From Pomphorhynchus laevis (Eukaryota > Acanthocephala > Palaeacanthocephala > Echinorhynchida > Pomphorhynchidae), in assembly GCA_012934845.2 (NCBI GenBank), contig WNNJ02000336.1:153831-217830 (forward strand): DNA of 64,000 nucleotides, written 5' to 3'. This document shows positions 11,901 to 24,100 of this stretch, in pieces. Position 1 is the first letter of the stretch, and each line of letters opens with the position of its first letter. Made by a program: the position numbers and the translations under genes. The notes under the pieces are model-generated. The model was not told where the DNA came from and searched no databases. It saw nothing but the letters and a program-made list of their open reading frames with translations.

Positions 11901-13984
11901 AAGTAATAGATAGTATACGGAACGTAGGCTCAGATAACCTATGTGATTTATCTACGATAGTAATTGTGAGCTCGAGAACGGAAACTATAATCATAAAAAT
12001 AGACATATCAGTTATAGGGTTGTGTCATACACTATATAATTAAATAATATGTTATTTTTGTTTATAGCATTGATTGAATAATTTATTCCCGGTCAATTTT
12101 TCTAGTTTCATATTATGAAATTTTTTTGGCATTCAATTTTTCAATTTACAGTATTCAAATAATTGTATTATCAATTGAACGATTGTCAAATTCACTTTTC
12201 TGTTTATCATTTAATTTTTTAGTTATTTGATTGCTAATTTTATATTTTAATCTGAAATTCTATCTCTAAATTACTTAATCCTTCATGTGATTTTAATTTA
12301 TTTTAACATAAACAGAATTGTCAATTATTTATTATGAAATCAATTAGGAGATTGTGTATCATGTGATCATATTTAACATGTTCAAGTTTTCAGCTTCATA
12401 ATTTATAAATTATTGTCATGTGATTACGCCGTATAATCTAGTGTAAGATGAATTTAATCAAAAAAGAATTTTTTCTTAACATCTTGTTCGCATTCAACAT
12501 GCTGCACATGTTACGAAATAACACTGAAGTTACTTGGTGTACAAAATCGTGTTATTTTCGACCCTTTGTTTTCTGAGTCAACATTCCGGATTAGAGTTTT
12601 ACAGATGATGTAATAAAGTAAATGTGATCATTCTCGTAATGTTTTCTTTACTGTCAAGAATTTACTCTTTCTTTGATATCAAGGTAATAAGCATGTGTGT
12701 TAACGAATAAATTACAACAACTGATATTGTCAAGACGCTAATCCGAATAATGAATTTTTGAATTTATAGCGTTTTCACCATCATTAATAAATTAATTAAA
12801 CTGCCTTAGCATTTTGCCCATTATATAATGACAATGCCCTGCTGCTAAGATTTATAATCTTGTAAGTTTGATATTCTTTTCTGTGACTTACACTTTTTGA
12901 ATTTTTCTTCACTGATTTTATAAATTTAAAAATATGGAATGTAGCTGCTAGCGTGAGTGCAATTTTTTTGCAAAAGTATGCTGCGTATTTGATGATTATC
13001 CGGCCACAATGAACCTTAGCTATAGTGATGGCACTCTGTAGTTACCGTAAAATGTATTAATATCAAATACATTATATAAACTTGTTCGGTTATGATTGCT
13101 TCTACCAATACTTCTTCAATTAAAAAATATAAACGCTGGTATTATTGCCAATAACACTAGTAGTTGCGAATGTGGGATAATTGAGCTATCTCGAGATTAG
13201 TCATCTTTTCTAGAGGACGTCTCCCAGAGCAAAGACTAAAGTTTATCAATCTCCTCATCTCGAGATTACCAACCATAGTCCGTCTTGACTGGACTCTTTG
13301 GGGGTGAGATACCCTGAATGGTTCAGTCGAAAGACGACGCGCTGGTGCGGCCGGGAAATCAGATCACTCTTACCTGATGCGTGATGGTGTTAGAAGAAGT
13401 TACATGAAATTTTTGAAGATTCTGTTGGTGTTGATTTATCCTCAACTTAATTGGTTATATCTAACGGTTGTGTATATTATTTTAAGAAAATCTTTATTTA
13501 ATTGGCTGCAAATGTTGCAAATGTGATATTTTGTGCATTGAATATGGTAAAAATTGTTTGAAAGCCGATGACAATTGCCAATAGTTTTATTCGTAGTGCT
13601 GACGACTGTCGTCGTATTAAGAATTATTTAATAATAAATGTTTGAACCGCTTTGAAAAAATAGTTTGATCAAATTATATGATGAATACTTGTGATGATCT
13701 AATGTTACAAATACATTTGATTATATTTTTTCATAATTGAAATGAATTGATTAAATTAATGAATTAAAATAATTGATTAAATTGAATAAATTAATAAAAT
13801 ATTAATTGATTAAATTCATGTTCCTAAATGCACACATTTTATGAATTATTTTATATCTCTAAATCGAAATATTTTTAAGTTCGTTTGTGACCAACTCTTA
13901 CTGAAAATAATATAAAACTGTACCAAGCTTGTTACAGCTTGTTAAACAAACTGTAACCAGTTTGTAATCAGTTAGCTGAATTGA
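11901..13984. other. intergenic DNA with one unexplained GC-richer island
   Basis: Mostly AT-rich with no gene. The exception is 13120-13400, which is distinctly richer in GC (for example GACGACGCGCTGGTGCGGCC near 13333). It has no long open frame on either strand and I could not assign it to a known element; it is probably a fragment of an old transposon. Confidence 0.45.
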
Positions 13985-14270
13985 TTTTTACACATGATTG
14001 TTGTGCCCTTCACCAACGTTTTACATTTAGTACAGATTAACGTATAACATTACATCATTTAAATTATTAAATACTTTGTAATTAAATATTTTTTATCAAG
14101 TATATATCATGTATATATCAAGCATATTTTAAATAATATGTAATTATATATGTTTACCAAATATGAAGTTCTTTTTATGGGATTTTGATGACTTATAACG
14201 ATAAAATAAGCCTTTTTACACATTGATTGATATACCCTTTATCACTTCTACGTAAAATGCAGATTATTAA
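13985..14270. repeat. dispersed repeat, copy 2
   Basis: Second copy of the family at 11220-11580, with the shared phrases rearranged: TGATTGTTGTGCCCTTCACC near 13997, then ATCAAGTATATATCATGT near 14095 and TTTTTACACATTGATTGATA near 14213. Confidence 0.6.
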
Positions 14271-14279
14271 TTTCTACAT

Positions 14280-14690
14280 TAATTTTATTTATTGATTTTA
14301 AACAGGAAAGAGTGAAGTATATTTAATTATTAAAAAATTAGTCAAATGTCAAATAAAAAATTTTAATTTTTTAAATTTCACATGAGAGAGTGGTAAATAT
14401 TTAATTATTAAAAATGGTCAAATTTTAAATAAAAAATTTAAAATTTTTAAATTTCACCAGAGAGAGTGATAAATATTTAATTATTAAAAGATAGTCAAAT
14501 TTTGAATAAAAATATATTAATAATTTTAATTAGTGATTTTGTCAGAAGAGTTAAATATATTTAATTATTAAAAGCTAGTCAAATTTAAAATAAAAAATCT
14601 AAACGAATAACTTTTATTATTAATTTTAAAGATGAGATAGTGAAATATATTAATTATTAAAATTTAGTCAAATTTTTGATAGCTAATTGT
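14280..14690. repeat. tandem repeat, about 85-bp unit, 4-5 copies
   Basis: Each unit carries GAGAGAGTG or a variant, then AAATATATTTAATTATTAAA, a TAGTCAAATTT phrase and an AT-rich spacer. Copies start near 14308, 14386, 14470, 14550 and 14632 and have diverged by substitutions and small length changes. It lies just upstream of the formin start. Confidence 0.75.
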
Positions 14691-15026
14691 TACAATAATC
14701 AGGTTCTGATGATGATCATGATGATTAAATAAACAAATTTATTTTACGCTATCCTGTTAAATCAATTATTAAGTCACGATTGAGCAATCAATTTATAGTA
14801 AATTAATTGCTATGTAGTTTTCAAAGTTGCCTTAAAAATATTCGGTATTGTTTATGCTATAAATATTTTAAATACTCTAAACATGTACGTGTTATATACA
14901 ATTTAATCGATTCAAATTAGCATTTTTAAAAGATTCGCCTATGTTACATATTGATTATTGTTTACTAAACACATTTTTTTGGTAGAGCGATCCGTATTTG
15001 GATTGATATTACAATTTTAATACAAA
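14691..15026 (+). promoter_or_regulatory. region immediately upstream of the formin start codon
   Basis: Holds no other gene. A pyrimidine run followed by GGTAG near 14972-14986 looks like a 3' splice site about 40 bp before the ATG, so the start codon may lie in an exon joined to an upstream untranslated (or spliced-leader) exon. No TATA-type promoter can be separated from the AT-rich background. Confidence 0.3.
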
Positions 15027-15194
15027 ATGTCGGATAAGCTTAATTTTCGTGCACAATATTTGGATGATCGAGATCCATTCACAGCTGATGAGATTCCATG
15101 TCCAATAAAGCCAATATTTCATACATTTCACAAGAAAGTTAATATCAATCTGCAAATTGGAATACTTCATCAACTTCTAAATGCTCCGATGAAG
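15027..15194 (+). CDS. FHOD: FHOD exon 1 (initiator exon)
   Basis: 56 codons, [18 protein letters not shown] through LLNAPMK, ending in phase 0 at a GTATTT donor. The ATG is the only one in frame, and the match to the FHOD N-terminus begins within ten residues of it, which fixes this start. Confidence 0.93.
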
Positions 15195-18100
15195 GTATTT
15201 ATTGCATTTTATAAGCACCAATGTATTAATAAGATATATTAATAATATATATATTATTAATTAATATATTATTAATAATATATATATTAATAAGAAATAT
15301 AATATAATACTTTGTTACTGATCTTATTAATGTACTTAATAATTTAGTGAATCAAGCTCATGCTTGGGAATCAGAATACAATATCAATTTAATATTAATC
15401 TAATAATTAATACTAAGGATTTTTTAATCTGATAAATACCATCATTACTTATCCGGCAACTACGCCACGTCAGCTTACAAGATTGCCCCTCAACTATAGT
15501 AATACGGCGACTCTAATCTTCTTTTAGTTGTCGATAAGGGCAGATACCACTGAAAGTTTTGTTTGAAGAAGCTTCGTGACCCACGTGAGATCATCAACAT
15601 GTTACTGTATTATTGCTTCGAATGCTGCGCCTCGCTGATTTGTGTTCACATGCATTCATTTATTGAAACTGACACAGCATATGATTGACCGTTTAGCCTG
15701 GCTTTATACTAAGAATTTGTATAGACCAGTATTTTATTAACCGCTCAATAGTAAATATATGTCTTGCGATAATATAATCGAGTGATAATAAACACTGAAC
15801 TATTTATTGTCGCGCGCTGGGGGGAATGACAATGCCTGCAGAGTGAACAGAATTTCATTAATTTTTTGTAAATATGGCATTGACATGTATCGAACTTTTG
15901 AATCGAACTGCAGAGTGATTAGAATTTCAATAGTATTTTTTCGTAAATATGACATCGACAAGAATCGAACTCGTGGATCAAACTACAGAGTTACCAGAAT
16001 TTCACTAGTATTTTTTGTAAATATGGTATCGACAAGAATCGAACTCGTTATTATAAATATACGTTTAACGTGTTTAACCACTGGCATAATTTACATAATT
16101 AATGTATGGGAATATTCCTAGTAGCATTCTATACTTTTGTGATGATATATATATTTTAATTTTTTTAAATCTAACCACGTATAAATAGTACAAAACTGTT
16201 AAAAATGTGATTATATTACAAGTATAATGAAAATGACCATATCTCAATAAGTTCAGGAGAAACGTTTGGAATACAGACTAACTAAGAGATCAAAATATCA
16301 TGTTTTGGTTGATGATTGTTTATATCTGCATTATATTGATGGGTTTCATAGGAATGTAATTCCACGATATAATGTTTCCGGATGTACAAGAACTTCACAA
16401 CGAAACACATTATTGAATGAATAATCATGAAGGCATGTTCAAGAAATTTTGTTTTTATAAATAGGAATATCATATAAAAATGTGATGCATGCATGGCAGC
16501 ACAAACCCTAAAGACTAAAGATAAATTTTAATATTTACTTTAAAAAACCTTGGGATAGATTGGTGATAGAGCTGATTGATCTGAGAGCCTATAAAAAAGA
16601 AAACAAAGGATATTATAGGATATAAGCAGGATATATGTGTTTTCAATTCCGTGTTTGAATCTGTCTCTCGTTTTAATGCGACAAATTTGAGAAGTAGTCA
16701 TCGTCACCCACAAACACGAGGTCCATTTGAAAGGTTCAACCAAACCATAACTAGGTATTTTTAAAAGCATATATCTAGTAATACAACCCACTAGAATCGA
16801 AAAGATGGACAGACCTTCTGGAATCCCTAACTTATGATTGCAATTGCGCGAGACACTCTGCCATCAATTTACGATATTACTTGTTCGGTCTAGATATGCT
16901 ACTGGAGTAGTTAAAAATATAAAGGATGAAGATGATGATATAAGTAGTCAAATGTGTGGAAGTATGGATGATTATTTGAATTACTCGCGCATAAAGAACA
17001 GCTCATGTGGACTGTCACAAACCAATTCGGATGGAATCAACAGAAAACTTGTTAACAATTTTAAATACAGCTTTAAAGTCGGAGACAATAACTGTAGAAA
17101 ATGACTTTGGTAATAACCTGAATACAAAATAAAAGCCGAATTCATTTGACACGAGGTTTATATATTTACTGAAGTTCTTTCAAACAATAGAACAAAAACA
17201 ATAATCAATAGTGTGGTTTGTTCCTAACCACCATACCACCAATTTTTTAATCGTCGTTTATTTTTTCTAATTTGATCATCAAGATGAACTGCCGTGCTAT
17301 TAGGTTTCGGTTCCTATTCCTCAGCACAACATAGCAGCGGGGCAAATAGTTAGATTTGTTTTTTATCACAGTTCTGTACAAATTCATATTATATAAGGCT
17401 TACTAGCTATTACCTGCTGTTTGATCACAGTTCAAAAGTTCAAATAAATTAAAAAAGATTTAAAACTGTGTTTTGACTTGTGGCTTTACTCCTTTTATTA
17501 TATATCTAATTTGAAAAGGCTTCAAGTGCCGAAATATCGATTAGAAGCATAAATCTGCTATTGCGTTTATCAGTTTTGAAAATCAATTCTTTACTATAAA
17601 GTTAAAATCATACATTAGTGGATTATGTAATCTCAATAAGTCTCTGTCCAAAGTATTAAAGCCTCACTTCAATTATTTACGCTCGACCATATTTTACTTA
17701 AATCATTGTTAACTCATTGTTAAGACTTGAGTTTGTATTTTTGAAATATTTTTTATATATTTTGCATGAAAAATGCGGAGAATTTGACTTTTTATTATCA
17801 ACTAGCTAGAAGATTGTACCATTCAGTTGTACAGACCAGACCGAAGTGGACCGTATCTAGATGTCGAATCGACCTTGCATGATCAATGGAGTGAAATTGA
17901 AAAGTTTTATGACGGGTATACAATGCGTGCCAGATTGTGATTACAATATTAAAATATTTTAATTACGATAATAATATAACGTAAATTTATAAATATGTTC
18001 CAACACTTGTTATTGTCCTTTTTACAAGGAAAAAATGTCGAGCATCGACCGTAAAATGCTGCTCACCATCGACAGCATTCTTAGTTTACATTATCTGTAC

Positions 18101-21100
18101 ACATTTTTATATATTTGCATTTTTTGTTTTGTTGGCAATGAATCGATTAATTAATTGGCTCAAAATTGATCCACGGAAGATTGCCCCGGGAATATTTTGC
18201 CGAAATTTGATCCAGAAAAAAGTTAACAAAATTTAGATAAATAAAATAGTGATTTAAAACTTCTTTAGCAAACAAAAGATTCGGAAGATCACAACTCCCT
18301 TTCTCACCTCAAGGGATATTTGATATCCAAGTAAATGATGTGATCATTGAACTTTATTTTTATTTAATTTTATTAAAAAAAGTTTTAAATAACATTTCCA
18401 GCATTAATAATTAATGAATTATAAATTATATTTGTAATTATTTTAATTGTGTTTATAAGTAATTTTAGCTCAGTGAAATAAGAAATGAAGATTTTACAAT
18501 AAAATATTATAGCATTTTATCCTCAACAAATTATTCTTAATAAAATTCTTATTCTTAATAAAATTAATATTGGTTATAGATAAAGTGTTAGATATGAATT
18601 TATAAAAAATATAAATTGTAATAAATCTTATATAATTATTTATTACTTATCTTTATTAAATAAAAATCACAGTTTAAGACAAAACAAAATTTTTTTGATG
18701 AATAATAAAAATATGCTTCTTATTCGAATATAATACACATTAAATCAACATTGATTAAAACTATTATTTATATTGTAAAGATGACATATTTAAATGTACA
18801 AGAAACATATTTTTGCATGATCATTCACGCATATCATATAATATAAAATATAATACATTAAATAATGAAATTTTAAGAATTGCAACAATATGTAATGATA
18901 TTGTCTTTCTTCAAAATCATTTAAATAATTTAATAAATACATATTTTAAACTAGGTTACTATAAAAATAACATCAATCAAAAAATAAATATATATAAGCA
19001 AACAATATAATTAAAAATAAATTTAAGCTCTTAATCTGAAAATTTTTATGAATAGTAAATAATATACTGGAGATTATTACTATATAATTAAATTTTACCA
19101 TAGGAAATACATTATTATAATTTATTTGATCCCTGCTATTTTGTGATGAAGAATAAGAGACGAAACCTAATAAGATTGTGGGTTCTCCACATGACCGCTT
19201 ATATTAAAAACGGTAAAACTCTTACCTTATATAAATGTATCCTCTAAAGGGATCGTGTAAGAAATCAAGCAATGACAGCGATTAAAATTCTTGCCGAATA
19301 AAATCAGGATGATCCGGAAAAGACGTTGTTAGTTTAAAGAGGACGTTGTTAGTTTAAACCCATGCTCTCACGTAAGCAAATTCTCGGAGATGCCTTTTAA
19401 ATATATCATACGACAGTCGAAACGATTGATGGTAGTTAACCCTACTGATGAGTATTGCTGGCTCCTATCAGTTCGTCTAGGGGTGATAAGGAATACTGCT
19501 CTGCATGAGAAAATAATTATTCTTTCATTTATGTGGTTTCAAAACTATTACATATAATAATGTCACACAGGCGACAGAAACATTATATATATTATATATA
19601 ATGTCGCAAAGGCAACCGAAACGACCAGTGAGTACTTCATTCTACTAATGAGTGTTGCCGGGTACTCATTGGTTGTCTAGAAGTGACATGGTGACTGATA
19701 GTCGTGAATCGAAGTCCACTTTATCAAGCAACACCATTTAGTATAGATGCCGTATTTCGTAAGAAATCCTGGACCGTGATCTACTCAGCACATCCGTGCA
19801 CTACTATTATATATAATTAATTAAATTTAATGATTACATTAAATTAATTTGATTATTAATATATATATACTAAGATAATTGTTTGACCACATTCGGGGAT
19901 CATCTAATATGGATCTCCGAATGTGGATCATATATATCATATATATTATAATTGTTAAAAAGGCGTGTAGGATTTGTAAGAGATTCCATGTATATATATT
20001 TATATATAGTATCGTATGAGATCATGAAGATCGATTGAAATCGGGACTGGTGATCCTTTGATGGATGCTTATTTATGTAAGGAAGGATTCTGTAGCTGGT
20101 TTTCAATGCGAAAGTCACCTCGTGTGACCTAGTAACTATTCATTATATATATTCAAGTAATTGTTGTAACCAGAATTAAAAGCAAATTTTATTTTGGCAA
20201 ACGTTTCGGACCTTTCGATAGATCCTTCTTCAGTGCTACCGACAATTTTGTATATATATGGAATCTCTTACATATCCTACACGCCTTTCAACAATTATAA
20301 TCGATATATAGGAGCCACATTCAGGGATCCCCAATAGAGGATCCCCGAATGTGGTCAAACAATTATTTTAGTGTATATATATTAATAATTAAATTAAATT
20401 AATGTAATCATTAAATTTAATTAATTTGAAATCATTAGAGCAAATCGTTTACATTTTGCACATTTATTGATTTATAATTATTTAAATAAAATAAATAAAA
20501 AACGATTAATCAAGTAATGTAAATTCTTCATCCGTTTAACAATAATCATCAGCGTCGCGGCTGTAAGTAGAGCGTGCGCGATTACCTTCAGCCGGCAACA
20601 ATGATCAGCTCGCCACATAACGTCGTCAGCAAGCGTTACCGATTTGTGGGGTAGTTTCTTTCGAGACTATAATATATGGATTATTTTTTATGAAAATTCT
20701 TGTAATGATTTGTTATAATATGGTCGTTTAAGAAATTGCATGTTTGTCCAAAGCGTTATACTATGTCGATAAAATGAAACCAATAAAATGAAAATTAAGA
20801 GCTTAAATAAATTTAAGCTTGTAATCTGAAAATTTTTATGAATAGTAAATAATATACTTGAGATTATTACTATATAATTAAATTTTATCATAGGAAATAC
20901 ATTATTATAATTTATTTGATCCCTGCTATTTTGTGATGAAGAATAAGAGACGAAACCTAATAAGATTGTGGGTTCTCCACATGACCGCTTATATTAAAAA
21001 CGGTAAAACTCTTACCTTATATAAATGTATCCTCTAAAGGGATCGTGTAAGAAATCAAGCAATGACAGCGATTAAAATTCTTGCCGAATAAAATCAGGAT

Positions 21101-24100
21101 GATCCTGAAAAGACGTTGTTACAAAAAAACTTTTCTTATTTGTAGCAAATAAATTTATTGGTTTATAAATTTATTAATGAATTTATTGGTTTAATTAATA
21201 AATTTATTGATTTAATAACTTTCGTTGCAAAAATGTTTTTATTAAATATTTATAAATGATTTTATTGTGTTGTTGTATTGTAAATCAAAAGAAATTAGGA
21301 ATTACTGTGATTTTAGATCAAAGTGTTTGCTTCTCCTTCGCACGCAACCTCGTGTCCGTGCTCAATCCATCATTAGTAAGTAGTCAATTATTTATATTTA
21401 CGCATTAACTGCTAGAAATTTACAGATAAGTTGCGTCGTGATGCTGAAAATGACGATCGGAATCTTAGTAGGCAATTAATATGGCTAAAGCATATGTTTA
21501 CGGTTAGTTGATGATTTATTTTGCACAAAAATTCTTGTTTTCAATTGAAAACAAGAAATTTTGATGTGTTTTATAGATGAGTGATTCTTTCGTTTGACAG
21601 GAATACACTTTACTATTCTGTATATATACATTTCAGGCCATTTTGAATGGTATTGGTCTTTACAACTTCTATGGGAATTATCTTTACTTAATCGACTTTA
21701 TAAATCCAGCAATGAATCATAATAAACATTTTTTATAATTCTTAAGAACATGTTGCTATTCATAGTAATAACTAACTTTATATCACAAGTCGACAACTTT
21801 ATCATAACCATTTGCTAATGATCAAGGCGTATAGTAAGCATGACATTTTAACTTGATTTTATTTAGATATAGTTGATTAACATCGATCTTACATAATTGA
21901 TTGTCAATTGAGTAGACTTAAACTTCGATTGATTGCTTTTGCCAGTAAACCGAGCTGAGTTTTAGTCAGCGAGTCGTATTTTTAATTCTTTCTTATAGAC
22001 GGTTCACACTGTGTTAGTAGACATTGTAAATTTGAGAATATAAATGCTTAAATATAAATATAATATAATATAAATTTTAATATTTTAACTTCCACAATTA
22101 AACATTTACGTACAACTCCGCCATCACTACGATCTAGTCGACTACAATTAAATAAATCAAAATTATCGATATTATTTTTATTCATTCTCCACTCATTAAG
22201 CTAAGTTTATGTGATTAGTAATAAATCAGGGTTCTTGCTGTTTGTTATTGTGTGCCGAAAGCAAACTCTGAAATTGTGTGTCGATTGCTTGACGATTTTA
22301 TTATAGACACGATAGTGTATGTAATATTTTCGAGGGGTCAAAAGCCCTTATATTTATGTAATAACGCCAATGTTAATCGACGTTTTACATTAAACAAATT
22401 TAAATCTTATTATAAATAAGATTAAATCTTATTAAATCTTATTATAACAATGGTGTTAAGCAAAATTGTTAGTCATGATTTCCTAAGCTATTCATATTTT
22501 ATCAACGTACTTTTGAATTTACCATGTGTTAGTTACACATCGTAAATTTGAGAATATAAAAGCCCTTTATAAGATATTTTTTATATTTAAAATATAAAAT
22601 ATAAATTAGCGTGTAGTTGGCGTACCTCCGAAATGTTCAACGACCCTTGTACATGCTTTATGTATTTTAGAACTCTTGCTCAACAAGAACATGTCCATAG
22701 AAAATATAAATAACTTGAATGTTCAAATTTATGATTCTCCGGTATACACGCAAACGAATTGACGTTCGTTTTGTGCTACTAAACGACTATTGGTTCGAAG
22801 AGCGTTCCTTACATAGATTCTATGATAAAATTTTTCTAACCCGTATATCTCTTTATCTATGCGAAGACGGATGTGTTTTTTCCTCGACAGCAGAAATTGA
22901 GATATTCCCAATTGTTAATAAGATTAGCTTATTTTTGCATGTTTGATACTTGACTTATCGCTTGATTAATTACTCACATTGAACTTATAATTAATTGCTC
23001 ACATTGAACTTATATTTTACTTTGCTTCTTCTATTATATTTATAATTTGGTCGAAGCTGAGAGGCAAAATGACTTGATAAATCACATCATTATTATATAT
23101 TATTATGAAAAAATACAAAAGAAATACAGAAAAATACAAACTATTTATAATGGGTACTAATATTGCCAATTTCGTGGTCATCCAGATAATATTTCAGTCA
23201 TATTCACTCGTATTCACGAATTTACTTAAACTACATGACATATAGCTCCATTGATAACCGGTAATAACAGGAGTAACAAATTCAAACATTAAAGCATAAA
23301 ATTGTAGTTCAAATAAATACATAGCGATCTATTCCTCTAAATTTATTGCCTATCAAACTTGTATACCCAGTATTTATATAATAAATAGCAACAAATTTCT
23401 TCGGTTCTGTAATTATTCGACAAGCAATACACATTTTTAATCGTAGATGCTGCAATAGATACCTTATACTCTAGTTCATTTAATAGCAATGGTTTATTAT
23501 CTTAGTCAGATCAAGACATTATCCACGAATTTATGCAAAATGATGGTCTTCGCTGTTTAATTGATATTGGCAATGCATACAATCAATATCGGCCCCAAAT
23601 ACTAAGAGGTAATTTTTATTTATGTTTTATCGAGTTGCATATCTCAATGCTAGACAGTTTTGATACTAAACAAAAGGTACGAATCTTTGATTCATAACTA
23701 AAAAACTTTTTGAATCTCTTGATTACGATATAATATTGTTAAAGTTGAGTTTACCTGAAAAAAGACTGGTTCTTTATTGATTTCATGCTCTTTCGCACAA
23801 ACTTTTAGTGGGAAACAAGATTTTTACAACCGAGCATTGAACTGAATGAAACGCTTTTCTAATTATATACTGCAGTAAATGTTGTTGTAACTGATATTCA
23901 TCATATTGGACCGTCTTTCTCCATGTCAAATCAATTTTTTATTTCGTATTATTACAGTATTAGTAATATAACAGTATTTGTAATATATTAGTAATCATGT
24001 AATATACAGGCAGAACTTGGCATCGATGAAATGAGGCAAAGTTATTCGCATCATTAGCTTTACAGATTCGGGCTGAAATAATAGATCAAAATGTTGATTA

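Larger units (their letters stand above)
15195..17805. other. intron 1 with repeats
   Basis: Holds a run of tRNA-like T-arm repeats (15837-16093), a possible retrocopy fragment (16838-17145) and a minus-strand PLE core (17275-17344). The rest is AT-rich without recognisable content. Confidence 0.6.
17916..21316. other. intron 2, filled with repeats
   Basis: Contains a PLE 3' fragment (18545-19330), two hammerhead-like repeats 200 bp apart (19411-19482, 19611-19682), a long inverted-repeat element (19813-20431) and a second copy of the PLE 3' end (20806-21120). Confidence 0.7.

Noticed and set aside
14280-14690. CRISPR-like array
   Set aside because: Units are diverged tandem repeats in a eukaryotic genome, without uniform spacers or any cas-like gene.
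22719-22946. Overlapping 75-aa and 60-aa frames on both strands
   Set aside because: Open on both strands over the same bases without any recognisable motif; intron 4 already fits between two clear exons.
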